From Rhinopomastus cyanomelas (lineage: Eukaryota > Chordata > Aves > Bucerotiformes > Rhinopomastidae), in the NCBI GenBank assembly GCA_013400115.1, contig VXBP01002815.1:1302001-1366000 (forward strand): a DNA stretch of 64,000 nt, written 5' to 3'. Position 1 is the first letter of the stretch. Each line of letters opens with the position of its first letter. Shown piece after piece: positions 24,263 through 35,816 of the stretch. The translations under genes were made by a program, and so were the position numbers. The notes under the pieces were generated by a model. The model searched no databases and was not told the origin of the DNA. It worked only from the letters and a program-made list of their open reading frames with translations.

Positions 24263-24927
24263 TATCATAATCGTGATGTCTGTTGCATAGAAGTGTGGGC
24301 ATCACTGAGAATTTATTCTAAACAGTCGATATTTTATCTCTTTCCCAGGCTTGCTTTGGTTGCTAATTCAGATAATATTAAACATGTAAACGCTGCTCTA
24401 AGTTTGACTGACATGATGAAAAGATCTGGCTGGGGCTGCAGATCTTTCCTCGTAGAAGGTCACCTTCTTTATTTGCAACAGGAACTTACAAAACTCATCT
24501 ACTTTGTTCAGGCTTCAGAAATGCCCCCTAAATCGCATCAATTGTAGGTCAATGCCAGAACAAATTCTTCCCTACACACAAATTTGAGTCCCATTCTGTT
24601 GCTGATACGTTGCTGCTGCACGTTTGCTAACAATTAAGTAGGAGTTATTGTCATTTAATTCCAGAGAAACAGAAGTAGAGGGAACAAGGTGACTTGGCAA
24701 GTGACTGGCAGATCTGGAGCTGGGAAGTCCCTTCCCCCTGAGCCACCACGCCTTGTTGAGTGTGCAGTTTCTCCAAAATAGTAGTCATAATGCTGTAGAT
24801 GAGCTCTTTTTTTCCCCTTTTGAGCTGTGAAAACGTGGTGCCTTCTCAGAGCAGCAGAAGCAGTAGTGCCCTCTGTTATGCAGCGCCCAGAGGAAAAACC
24901 CTGCACAGCTATTGGCTCTGTTATCAC

Positions 24928-25300
24928 AATCACAGAACATTGGGGGTTGGAAGGGACTTCGAAAGATCATCTAGTCCAATCCCCCCAACACAGCAGGATC
25001 ACCTAGACCAAGTCACACAAGAACACATCCCGGTGGGTCTTAAACATCTCCAGAGAAGGAGACTCCACAACCTCCCTGGGCATCCACTTCCAGTGCTCCG
25101 TCACCCTCACCGTGAAGAAGTTCCTTCTGATATTTGTATAGAACCTCCTCTGTTCCAGCTCACACCCACTGCCCCTTGTCCTATCACTAGATGACATTGA
25201 GAAGAACCTGACCCCATCCTCCTGACACCCACTCTTCACATATTAATGAGGTCACCTCTCAGTCTCCTCCAAACTAAAGAGACCCAGCTCCCTCAGCCTT
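24928..25300 (-). repeat. CR1, type A, antisense, next to the FN3-5 acceptor
   Basis: A 373-base copy. The minus strand keeps a 78-codon open ORF2 end (25003-25239). Its distal end lies about 98 bases before the exon at 25399. Confidence 0.92.
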
Positions 25301-25398
25301 CACCATGATATCTTACACACTGAAACAGCACCAACCTGTGTTACTGGGCACTACACAAAGAGCTTTTCTCCCCTTCACTGACCTTTCTGTTTCTTCAG

Positions 25399-25520
25399 AA
25401 CTTCCAGGTGCTCCTTCCAACCTGGTGATCTCCAACATCAGCCCTCGCTCTGCCACGCTCCAGTTCCGCCCGGGGTATGATGGCAAAACCTCCATCTCCA
25501 AGTGGATTGTTGAAGGCCAG
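25399..25520 (+). CDS. SDK1: SDK1 exon, first half of FN3-5
   Basis: This 122-base exon encodes LPGAPSNLVISNIS to KTSISKWIVEGQ. The B strand reads ATLQFRPGYDG: the tryptophan that most FN3 domains carry here is a phenylalanine. My recollection of SDK1 and SDK2 relatives has the same, so it is not a defect. One sequon (NIS) is present. The acceptor GTTTCTTCAG ends at 25398 after a long pyrimidine tract and the donor CAG|GTATGT begins at 25521. Phase 1 in, phase 0 out. An antisense CR1 copy ends only about 98 bases upstream of the acceptor. Confidence 0.93.
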
Positions 25521-26655
25521 GTATGTCCCTGACATAAAGCTCTTAATGAAGCTTCTGAGGAGTTAAAAAGGATCTAAACAGGGAATTACTGGTTGGATTA
25601 TAGGTTTTGTTTAACTCTGCATCAAACACCCCGGTGGCATCCATTCAGGGGGTCCCGCAAAGCCTGAAATGCTGTGGAGCTTGAGAGGCTCAGCTGAGAA
25701 AAGCCGGGGAGAAAAGGGTCCTATGAATGTTGTATCTTCTGCTGAAAGGCATAACATAAAGATATGATGTATAATATATAGGTGAGAATGCTTCTCCTGT
25801 AAGTAATCCACACGTATTTTTGGAAAGCAGCTTTGCTTATGTCCAGAAGAACCCCAGAGGTGCCACAAGCAACACACACAGCTGAGCTTAAGTCCAAATA
25901 CATATTATTTAAAAGGATTTGAAACCCACGTGTAGGTCAGGTGTATTTTCAAACCAAATGCATACCTGGAATTATTATCTCATGGAGTCAGGAGTATAGG
26001 AAGAATTGCTCTGAACAGTAAAGATCCCATTATTCATGAGACTGAGTACATTTTTCTATCTCATCATGGAATATACTGAGTTTTTCAATCCAGGCCTCTA
26101 GATATGAATAGGACGAATTCTCTTCTTCATCAGCTTTAAACAATATCCCTCTTTCTGCTGTCATTATGCCTTGAAGGAGTTAGATATATCCCTCATTTGT
26201 CCTCCTGACAGATGAGCTTTGCTTCTTCCTTTCCACCCACAGATCCTTATAAATAATGTAGTCTGTTTTTAAGACCAAATGTTGGACTTCTTAAATCACC
26301 GTCACCACTTAGACATGTTGATATAATCACTTCGCTGGGGAATGTGATTGTTGTGAACAAGTTGGTGCATTTGGTCCCATTTGCATCCACATTATTGCCT
26401 GTTACAGAATTAAACACCGAGATCCCATAACATGGTGGTTTGGCACGCTCGGAGAAGCATTTTTGTGCTGGAGCACCACGCTGATATTTCTAGGAATTTG
26501 CTCGTTCTGTGAGATGCAAAACACTGCTGAAGTGAAATGAATTGGAGTGCTTGAAAACTGTGATAGTAATTACCATGGAGTTCATCTACAGCCTTGAAGA
26601 GCTCGGGCTACAAATAACGGTTGAAGGGTTCTTGGTGTGTGGGGAGGGAATTTGA

Positions 26656-26940
26656 GGATCACAGAACATTAGAGATTAAAAGGGACCTCAACAGCTCATC
26701 CAGTCCAATCCCCCTGACACAGCAGGATCACCTAGACCAAGTCACACAGGAACACATCCAGGCAGGTCTTGAACATCTCCAGTGAAGGAGATTCCACAAC
26801 GCCCCTGGGCAACCCCTTCCAGTGCTCCATCCCCCTCACTGTGAAGAAGTTCTTTCTGATATTTATATGGAACCTCCTCTGTTCCAGCTCACACCCACTG
26901 CTCCTCATCCTATCGTTAGATGACACTGAGCAGAGCCTGA
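26656..26940 (-). repeat. CR1, type A, antisense
   Basis: A 285-base copy with an open 64-codon ORF2 end (26732-26926). The tail is more diverged (ATTAGAGATTAAAAGGGACC). Confidence 0.9.
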
Positions 26941-28536
26941 TCTTTACTACAGACCCTCATCAACACCTCATGCGTTGCTGGAAAAGTCAAGGGGCTATTT
27001 GTTTCCAGATCCAGGAACGTGTTTCATTTGGAGAAGCAGCACAGCCAGTGTCTTTGCAGGGTCTGGGCAGTGCTTTTCACCACAGCTACCCTACAGCAAG
27101 TTTCTTCTGTACAGCACATCGCTGTTGAGCTTTGGCACCACAGACAATGTTATTCCGAGTGGATTTAATAAGAATAAAAATTACAGCTCCCATGATTAAC
27201 AGAAATCTTCTCAGGATGCAGAGAAGTCATTGACTCCTTAAGGACACAGCAAATCCTGTTTCCAGGATGACAGCTGCACATAATCCTTTGTTCACAGCCC
27301 TGTCTGCCAGCACTCTACTCAAACTCTCTTTCTCTCTTAAAGCACAATTTCACAGCACCTTTAGCCAATGTAACCTAGAGGTGTCTCTCTCCTGCTCCCG
27401 TTCCCTCTCCTCATCTTCATCACTCTCACCAAGGCTTTCTCACTCTTGCCTTTTGCACACAGTGGTTCTGGTGTGTTCATACCCAGAGCTGCTACGCAGC
27501 TTGATCCAGCTAAGAGCAAATAAATTGCAGACAGATCAACTCTCCACACAGGCTGTGTGTGACCATAAAAGCCCCATTGCTAGGAGAGGGGATGAGAACA
27601 CAGTGGGAGCAGAGATCAGGGCAGGAACGCTTCCATCCTGACTGCGATCTAAGCAGCCAAGGACCTGCTGCCTGGACTTCACAGGTTTCCCTGTCTACCT
27701 TTGGAAGACACACACGTTTTCAGAAAAGGCTGCTTGTGACACCCCAGTGTTCACTTACACCTCTCCTGTGGTCTCCTCTAGCAGGAACGTGTCTCTGCTG
27801 GGATGCAGACTGCTGTTGCAACATCTGTATTTGAGCACAGACGACCATAGTCCTTAGGACTAAGGGCATTGGTCACATCCAAGACCAGCACTTGCTAAAC
27901 AGAGGCAGAAGGAGGATTTTATTCCTTCTGGATCTTTCATTCACTGGCCCATGCGCAGCTTTTAATAGCACTAAGTGTTTCATGCCTTAGCATTAAATTA
28001 AAAGCCACTTAAGGAATGGCTTTGCATACTGTGATTTTGAAACAGGAGCTATCGCCGAGTGATAGGATCACACTGAACTAATCCGCATGTTCAAGTGCAC
28101 TTGCAATTAATCAGTCGAATTAGAGAGCAAAGATCCTGTCCAAGTGGGTGCAGACACTCTGTCTCCATCCATTCGCAGGGCTTTTGGCCATTAGGCTTCT
28201 GAAAGTCTGCAGCAAGGTGCAGAGTAGATGGAAAAAAGCAAATAGCTTGGGAGAAAAGATATGTTGTGGTTTACAAAGACCTTGTACATCATGATCTCTC
28301 CTGGAAGGAGAAGTAGATCTGTTCCCTCTCTACTGTATTTCTGCTGTCAGCAAGTTCATGACAAAGCATGACCAGCAAAGACTTCCTACCATGACACACT
28401 TCATCTGTGTCCCCTTCCACGACAGCTGTGCCTTGGATGTCTATGATGTGTTGCATCTTCTCTGCCATCTCTGCTGGGAATATTCCCTTTACTCTGAGCA
28501 TCCGAGTCCTTGCAGATGAACCTCAGCTCTTCTATA

Positions 28537-28659
28537 TTAAAACCCACCTGGATGTGTCCCTGTGTGACTTGGTCTAGGTGCTCCTGCTCTGGCAGGGGGA
28601 TTGGACTGGTTGGTCTTTTGAGGTCTCTTCCAATCCTTGATGATTCTATGATTCTATAG
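28537..28659 (+). repeat. CR1 3' end, type A, sense
   Basis: TTAAAACCCACCTGGATG to two ATTCTAT units at the end. Confidence 0.9.
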
Positions 28660-29363
28660 TCACACACACCAACAACCTGCCACCAACATGTTTTTCTTCT
28701 GGTGTCTCCTTTATGTAGCAGAAAGCTCCCTTCTAAGGGCCGGTCTAGAAAATGTCCCAAGTGTTTTGGCCAAGTTCCATTTTTTCACTTCAGGAACAAT
28801 TTGGATGAAAAACAGAGCTGGGAATTCCAGTCAACGTGAAACGTTGTGCGTCTGGCTTCTGCGTCTTGTCCGGGGCACAAATTCACAGGAGCCACTGCGG
28901 AACGAATTCTCAATTACATCAATGAACACGAGAGGAGAATGGGGTCTTAAAGGTGTTAGTGTTGGTGGCTACTGAAATAGCAAACGTTAAAAAACCCATT
29001 TCTGTGTGTCTAGTGAAGCTCCATTCTGTGCTTCTTGGAGGGGTTTCTTCCCAATCACTAGGCTGCTGCTTTTCCACCTTCCCATCCAGGCTGGAGGAAG
29101 CCAGATGTCGGAACAGAAATGCGCCAGCGCTGTTTGAAGCTCTAGTTTTCTGTTGTGTGCAGCATAAAGAGGGTCTAATAAAAACAGAGGTTCTGCTGCA
29201 GCTCGTTCAGAGGGACCAGCATTAACTGTCCTGTAGCATTGGCGCTCACGGATCACACCTTCATCTCCAAAGAATTTCAGCAAATCCTTGCAGTCATCCC
29301 GTGTGCAGTTGGAATATATAGAGTGGAAGTCTTTTCCTGGCAATTTGCAGCCATGACTCTGGT

Positions 29364-29424
29364 TCTCACAGAACATTGGGGATTGGAAGGGACCTCCAAA
29401 GGTCATCTAGTCCAATCCCCCTGG
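29364..29424 (-). repeat. CR1 3' tail, type A, antisense
   Basis: A 61-base fragment, the shortest readable type apart from the pieces at 33312 and 38027. Confidence 0.82.
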
Positions 29425-29693
29425 TTCCCTGTTGTTGTGCTCATGGTTCCATGTTTGCACTCTTTGTCTGCTGCAATCCAGCTTCAACTAGTTTTTTCCA
29501 TGCTGCACTTTTTTTTCCCTGGGATTTTGACATCATCATCATCACCATGTCTGTGGTGCTCAGTCCACAGCATTAAGCATTCCAGCAGCTGATTAGAAAT
29601 GCCAGGCTCGCTTCTGCTGAGCACGCTGCATTTTCCTGGTGATTAATGTTACTGTGCAGGCAGCAGGTCTGTGGAAGGGCTGAAGGCCACTTA

Positions 29694-30090
29694 TGAATCA
29701 CAGAACGTTAGGGATTGGAAGGGACCTCAAAAGATCATCCAGTCCAATCCCCCTGACACAGAAGGATCACCTAGACCAAGTCACACAGGAACACATTCAG
29801 GCGGGTCTTAAACATTTCCAGAGAAGGAGACTCCACAACCCCCCTGGGCAGCCTGTTCCAGGGCTCCATCACCCTCCCTATGAAGAAGTTCCTTCTGATA
29901 TTTAGATGGAACCTCCTCCAGCTCACACCCACTGCCCCTTGTCCTGTCATTAGATGCCCCCGAGCAGAGCCTGGCTCCATCCTCCTGACACCCATCTTTC
30001 ACATATTGATCAACATTAATAAGGTCACCCCTCAGTCTCCTCCAAGCTTAGGAGACCCAGCTCCCTCAGCCTTTCCTCATCAGGGAGATG
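29694..30090 (-). repeat. CR1, type A, antisense
   Basis: A 397-base copy. The ORF2 end is split between two frames near 29900, with about 14 bases missing at the ERRRF motif. Confidence 0.91.
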
Positions 30091-30808
30091 AAGAGGAAAG
30101 CCATGGAGCCATGAGTTTATGGGTTGCTGTAGAGAGGTTTTGCTTAAAGTCTTTCTGCTGTTTTTAAAGGGATTTTGTACGAATATCATGGTTGAGCAGC
30201 AGCAGAATTTCAAAGTCATAAAGCCTTTAACGTGTTATTGCTGTCTTGGCTTGTAAAGGCTCGGAATCGGGAAGGATGTTGTGACTTTAACCACGCGGCT
30301 ATCTGGGTTAAGTCAGTGACCCAGATAAGATTCAGCCATTGTACAAGGCGATTCTCTTGGTGTCGTTTTCACTTTGGAGCTGGTAAATAACGTGTCTGAA
30401 ACTCTGACAATTTTATGCCTTTGCCAATCTTTAAATCAAAACTGCCCGAATCGATTTAAGGATTTTGTAAGGAAAAAAATTGCACCCGGGCTGACGTCTG
30501 TGAACCGAATTCCTCCCCAAGCGGTCTCGAATGCGTGAGTTATGGCCCTCTGTAATGAAAACTCTGACAGATCCTGAACTATAGGAGAGCACAGGGTGCC
30601 TCTGTAATGCACGGAAACCCTGTGTTTTCTTTTTCTGCAGTTACTGCTCCAAAGCTGCTGAAAAATTTGGACAAATTACAAATTTTGACAGCAAATTGCG
30701 TTGTCTTTCCAAACGTTGCTTGTTTTTTATTTCTGACAGCAAAATTCTGCGGGGTCGCTCGTATCATGCATCCCACTCCCCAGGAAAACACGGAGTCGCT
30801 TTTGTAAG

Positions 30809-30862
30809 TCATAGGATCATTAGGGATTGGAAGGGACATTGGAAGATCACCCAGTCCCATCC
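30809..30862 (-). repeat. CR1 3' tail, type A, antisense
   Basis: A 54-base fragment, TCATAGGATCATTAGGGATT to CCATCC. Confidence 0.75.
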
Positions 30863-31703
30863 GTTCTAGGAACGGACGAGCTCCTGTGCAGGGAAGTGAA
30901 GGTTCCTGCGTCGTTTCCAGTGGTGTTTTGTGCCAGTGAGTGACTGCGGTCTCCGATCGAGCGCGGGGCTTGGGAACCACCGAGTGACGGGAGCAAGGCT
31001 GCTCTGTCTCCTGACAGCTGGGTGCTATCAAGAGTTACACAAAGTGTCTCCGTGGACATTTATTGTGGCAGTTCTGGTGCCTCCTGGGCACTGTGGCCGT
31101 GTCTTACAGGGACATGTTAAGGTGGAGAGCGTTCTTCTTGAGGAGTCTCTGTGCTGACAGTAATAGAAAAGCAGCTGGTGCTCTCATCTGACTCCTTGTC
31201 CTGGTTTTGGTTGGGATGGAGTTAATTCGTTCTTAGTAGCTGGCTCAGGGCTGCGGTTGTGGGTCTCGTGTGAGAACAGCACCAAGAACACGCTGATGGT
31301 TTTGCTGTCGCTGAGTAGTGCTTAACCCAAGTCAAGGATTTTCCAGTTTCCCAGGTTCTGCCAGGGAGCAGGTGGCCAAGGAGCTGGGAGGGAGCAGGGC
31401 CAGGACAGCTGACCTGAACTAGCCAGAGGGAAGCTAGTCATAGAACATTATGCCCAGTGCATAAAGTGGGGGCAGTTGGCTGGGAGAGGCTGATCTCCCC
31501 TCTGGCATCAGTCAGTCAGAAGGAAGCAATTGCATTGTGCATCACCAGTGTCTTCTTGGGTTTTTTTATCTCTTTTTATGTTACATTCCTTTTATTTATT
31601 TTTGTATATTTTTATTTAACTTTATTCATTAAACTGTTTCACTTTTCTTAAAAAGATCAATTTTATTCTTTTAGTTTTCCTGTTTTCACTGTTCATCATT
31701 TCA

Positions 31704-31975
31704 TGTAGTGATAGGACAAGGGGCAACGGTTGTGAGCTGGAACAGAGGAGGTTCCACATCAATATGAGAAGGAACTTCTTCATGGTAAGGGTGATGGAGC
31801 ACTGGAAGGAGCTGCCCAGGGAGATTGTGGAGTCTCCTTCTCTGGAGATGTTTAAAACCTACCTGGCCATGTTCCTGTGTGACTTGGTCTAGGTGATCTT
31901 GCTGTGTCAGGGGGATTGGACTGGATGATCTTTCTAGGTCCCTTCCAATCCCTAAAGATTCAATGATTCTATGAT
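31704..31975 (+). repeat. CR1, type A, sense, inside the LTR
   Basis: GTAGTGATAGGACAAGGGGC to GATTCTATGA. It is the first of two CR1 copies that break the solo LTR. The 60 bases before it (31646-31703) match neither LTR nor CR1 to my eye. Confidence 0.9.
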
Positions 31976-31995
31976 TTATATTAAACTTTTTCAAG

Positions 31996-32269
31996 AGCAT
32001 GGAATGTAGGATGAGCAGTCCTGGTCTGAAGCTGGAAAAGGGCAGATTGAGGCCAGACATGAGGAAAAAATTCTTGGATCTGAGGGTGGGGGATCCCCAG
32101 AACAGGCTGCCCAGAGAGGTGCTGGAGGCCCCATCCCTGGAGCCATTCAAGGTCAGGCTGGATGGGGCTCTGGGCAGTCTGTTCTAGTTAAAGATGCCCC
32201 GGCTTCTTGTAGGGGGGTTGGACCAGATGACCTTTGGGGGTCCCCTCCTAACCCAACACATTCTGTGAT
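31996..32269 (+). repeat. CR1, another subfamily, sense, inside the LTR
   Basis: The frame MRKKFLDLRVGDPQNRLPRE (32061 on) marks a CR1 ORF2 end unlike types A to C; the tail ends CCAACACATTCTGTGATT and joins the LTR remainder. Confidence 0.85.
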
Positions 32270-33311
32270 TTTTATCTCAACCTACACATCTTTCCTTCTT
32301 TTCTGATTCTCCTCCTCAACCCACTGTGAAGGGACAAGCGTGAGCAAGCGGCTGTGCGGTGTCTCACTGCTGGCTGGGGTTAAACCACGACACTCCTAAA
32401 ACAACACACACATGAAATATTAAGGATCTTTCATACATCTGTCAACAAACATAATCCCTCTCTGAAGTCTTCATGCACTGTTATCCAGAAAACAGCTGCA
32501 AGAAAGACGCCTGAAAATGAACTTTGTTTTATGCAGAGCGGCTCGTAGTGGACTCTCTTGCCCCTCAAAGGATCCTTTTATCCTCAGCACTGCCCATGGT
32601 TCTTTTTGCCCCGTGGGAATCTCTTTGTACTCTGATGCTTGAAACCGATGCGTTTCCTCTGATCTGACATCAGAGTCTTTCGGTAAAAATCATTTCCTCT
32701 TCCTTCAAGAGCCTGGAACTTGGAATCTGCTGCAGATACTGCAGCAGTGAGAAACACAGAGGTGCAGCACTGAAGGTTCTCCTCCAAGACTCCTCTCTGA
32801 GGCTACTGCTAACTACACAAAGCTGGTTTTGAGTAAGGTCGACCTAGAGTTGCTTGGCCACGCAAGTCACAGGTCGTGCAGAAGGCCTGAGGCTGTTCCC
32901 TGAGCTACCCTACAGCCTTCAAGTGTCTCCCTGTGGAAAGAATCCACACATCAGCAACGCTCTCCTAAAATACACTCCTGATACAGGACCTGACTTTTTT
33001 CGTTTCCCAGATGCTGGTGCCAGACCCTGAGAGTGTTACGAGGGGTTGTTCTAGCTAAACCCAGTTCCTGATCTATTTTTCTTTAAATCTTGTGCTTCTT
33101 TTTTATTGCCACCTCTCTGTCACTGCCTTTCAGCAAAGAATTATCTAAAAGTGGTTAACTGGGACCATGTGCATGGCCTCTTTGCTCAGGGTCCCCCACC
33201 TCCCAGTACAGATAGAGGCCACCTGTTTGCTGGCTGGGTCCTTAGTTTGGGAAGAACCAACTTGCTGGGCTGGGTTGGCATCTGCCATCTCTTCACAGGC
33301 TGCACCCATCA

Positions 33312-33360
33312 TTCACAGAATCACAGAACATTTGGGATTGGAAGGGACCTCAAAAGATCC
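33312..33360 (-). repeat. CR1 3' tail, type A, antisense
   Basis: A 49-base fragment, TTCACAGAATCACAGAAC to CTCAAAAGATC. Confidence 0.8.
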
Positions 33361-33936
33361 CACCAGGGAAAGCCTTCACTCCCACAAAGCTGTCTCCTGG
33401 GACATCTGCTGTTGGGGCTACCATAGTCCTGGGCACATAGAAGCTTTTGCTGCTTCTCTAGCAGTAAGAGAGCCTAAATCTTTCCACCTTTGCAGCCAGC
33501 TGCTAAATGTGTGGCTGCAAAACAGGCAGGAGCTTTTGGCCACCTCTCAAGCTCGAGTCAGTGTCAATTGTTCACAGCCCTGTGGGCCTCCGGGTCTGAA
33601 CCGTGTGGCCCTTAATGTGTATTAATGACCTGCCTGCTGCTGCACAATGATTCAAACCTGTGGTCTCGGGGGGGCTGGGGGTTGGGTTTTTTCCCCTATG
33701 CAAGAAATATTTTTAAAAAGCTCTGACTGCTCCTGCAGTACAAAAAGACAAGGAGCTCACTGCTGGAGACTGCAGCTCCAGAGCGCTGTGGATTGCTGCT
33801 ATACAATTACTGCAGCACTTGGGGCTGGTGCTGCTAAGAGCAAGGAGTTTTGCAAAACTACACTTTCCCTGGAGATTTCTTGAAGCCTTAATCCCAACCA
33901 CCTTCAATAAAAAGTGCCCCTCGTTTCCTTGATTGG

Positions 33937-33992
33937 AATAGAATCATTATGGCTGGAGGAGACCTCCAGGATCATCAAGCCCAGCCCTCTCT
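33937..33992 (-). repeat. CR1 3' tail, type B, antisense
   Basis: AATAGAATCATTATGGCTGG and GACCTCCAGGATCATCAAGC identify type B. Confidence 0.78.
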
Positions 33993-34619
33993 TCCTCCCT
34001 TTGTTCATGTAGGTTGGGTTTTTTAAATAAAACCACCTCCTTATCGTCTCTTTGTTCTCTGGGTCAAGTTTAGGGCTTTTCTGTTTTGCCAGGCAGACCT
34101 GTCTCATCTTGCTTCCTTTCAGCTTCTGCATCCTCAGGCTTTACTGAAATTCATGGAGCTTAATGGGAATTTAACAAGGTCCATAATCTTCACTGGTTTA
34201 TGTGTTGTTTGGTGTGTGCCGGTGCTCTTGATGACCAGCAAGACTGAAAAGCCCATCAAGACCTGTGCCACCACATCCCTTCCTCTGCTGGGAAGATCAC
34301 AGAGGCTTCTTTTCACAGTGCCATGCAGAAACTTATTTCTTTGGCCTAATTCTTCTTATGTCGTTCCCTCATGCACAAACATCAACATGCAGCACATCAA
34401 GCCCTGGGTGAGCAAAGAACTAAACCAGCTATAAATAAATCAGGCTGCTCCTCCTGATGGGGAGGGGGAAGAAAAAAAAAGGAAGAGTGAATGAAACGTG
34501 ATTTTTTGTATTTGAAGTACTAGGGGTTTGCTACGTACTTTAGGCTACGTTGCTGGATGAGTGCTTTGACAGCGTCTACAGCTGTAACTGCTCTACACAA
34601 CTCGTAAGGGATCTGTTTA

Positions 34620-34790
34620 AAACAGATTAAAGGAAAGAGTTCTTTGCACAGTGGGTTGTGAGCTTGTGGAATTTGTTGCCACAGCAGTCTGTGGCAGTAG
34701 ATAGTGTCAGTAGGTTAGAAAAGGATTAGGTGTCTTCATGGATCCTAAGTCCGTAAGTAGACACTGAAGGGAATAGCCGCCGATATTCTC
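34620..34790 (+). repeat. Old CR1-group ORF2 C-terminus, sense
   Basis: GAGTTCTTTGCACAGTGGG, GTGGAATTTGTTGCCACAG and TTCATGGATCCTAAGTCC match the C-terminal coding end of ancient CR1/L3-like elements (motif F-F-T-..-V-..-LWN-LP). Frames are broken. The family call is from memory. Confidence 0.6.
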
Positions 34791-35706
34791 TCGAATATCC
34801 TTCAGCCCGTGGCTGTGGATACCAGGGTAGGGTGAGGGAACTGAACTACAGGAACTGCTCTTTGTGATAGGGTTAGAAAACCAGAGTAAGTTTGCACAGA
34901 CCAGGGATTCTTGTCCAACATCCCTATGTTTTAGCACTTGGAACTTCCAAAGAGAAGCCCAACCATCTACTGCTTCTCTTGTCTTCTTCGTACTCCCTTG
35001 GTGGCTCTCACACACACAACTGCTGATGCGGCCGTCTTTCAGAGTCCCAGGTCATTTCTGTCATGGCTTGTTGACTTCCCTTAAGTGCTGGTTCATCTTT
35101 ATTGTATCTCCAGAAAGCCACATGGAAAATGATGTCCCTCAATCACCATTCTGCCCCTTGTAACGCTGCCATGACCAAGGGGACTGCATGGGGCAGCACG
35201 TTGAGATGAATTAATACCAAGGATCATGCATGGCAAAGCCTGGTCTAAGTTCAGAGCAGCAGATGTGGTTACAATGCTTTTATCCCCTGACTGTGTTCTT
35301 GTTTCTCTGCCTTTATTTCTGTGGCATTTTACCTCTATTGAGACTCACTTAGTATGTTCCCGTGAGTCGTTATCGAGGCTATTTTTCATGGTGGTTTATT
35401 AGTGCTGGGTATTTTGTGTTGCGGCAACGGGACTGAACGGGGCATTAGCACCCTCACGGTGTTTGTCTGCAATAGATCTTCTAAGAGGAGCCCAAGGGAA
35501 TCCCAACAGGTAGAGGAAAACTTGAGTAACTTCGGTGTGTCGTCGTTTTACAGATAACTGGTGCCTTCTCATATACAAATTAACTAGATAATCTATATTT
35601 AAAAGCATTTGTCCTTCCACTCTTGTGATGAAACACATCGCAGTTCTTTATTATTTTTAATATACATAAAGCCAACTTCATTTCTTCTTACCCTTCCCAC
35701 ATACAG

Positions 35707-35816
35707 GTTGGCGTACTAGGTGATGAAGAAGAATGGGTGAGTCTCCATGAGGTGGAGAACGAACCTGATGCACAGATGCTGGAGGTACCCAACCTTACTC
35801 CTTACACTCATTACAG
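35707..35816 (+). CDS. SDK1: SDK1 exon, middle of FN3-5
   Basis: This 110-base exon encodes VGVLGDEEEWVSLHEV to LTPYTHY and two bases of an Arg codon. It covers strands C' to E and the start of the F strand; the acidic DEEEW and the sequon NLT stand out. The acceptor CCACATACAG ends at 35706 and the donor ACAG|GTAAGA begins at 35817. Phase 0 in, phase 2 out. FN3-5 is the only domain here cut by two introns, the second one inside its F strand. The start has no upstream Met in frame, so it is invisible to a start-codon based scan. Confidence 0.92.

Larger units (their letters stand above)
22676..25398 (+). other. Intron, 2.7 kb, FN3-4 to FN3-5
   Basis: It is dense in CR1: 22796-22871, the composite at 23170-23334, 23632-23813, 24124-24262 and 24928-25300, in both orientations. 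The spaces between them hold nothing I recognise. Confidence 0.85.
31192..32397 (+). mobile_element. Solo LTR of an avian endogenous retrovirus, with flanks
   Basis: The LTR runs from TGTCCTGGTTTTGGTTGGG (31197) to GGGGTTAAACCACGACA (32392), with the canonical TG...CA ends. It is flanked by CTCCT at 31192-31196 and 32393-32397, a 5-base target-site duplication. Internal LTR words are AGCTGACCTGAACTAGCCAG, a GTGCATAAAGTGGGGGCAG TATA-like part, and ATTAAACTGTTTCAC. No gag, pol or env sequence is present, so it is a recombination remnant. The LTR is split at about 31645 and resumes at about 32270 with TTTATCTCAACCT; two sense CR1 copies lie between. A 5-base duplication suits an ERVL-like or related group, which I infer only weakly. 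Confidence 0.85.
25521..35706 (+). other. Intron, 10.2 kb, inside FN3-5
   Basis: This is the largest intron here. It holds CR1 pieces at 26656, 28537, 29364, 29694, 30809, 33312, 33937 and 34620, and a solo LTR at 31197-32392 that is itself interrupted by two CR1 copies. Stretches 25521-26655, 26941-28536 and 34791-35706 show nothing I can name. Confidence 0.85.

Noticed and set aside
30579..31031. Antisense 150-codon frame
   Set aside because: It includes a CR1 tail and has no recognisable domain.
31197..32392. Complete endogenous retrovirus
   Set aside because: Only one LTR is present and the interior is CR1; no gag, pol or env reading frames were found.
33167..33625. 152-codon plus-strand frame
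   Set aside because: It runs through a CR1 tail at 33312-33360 and shows no family signature.
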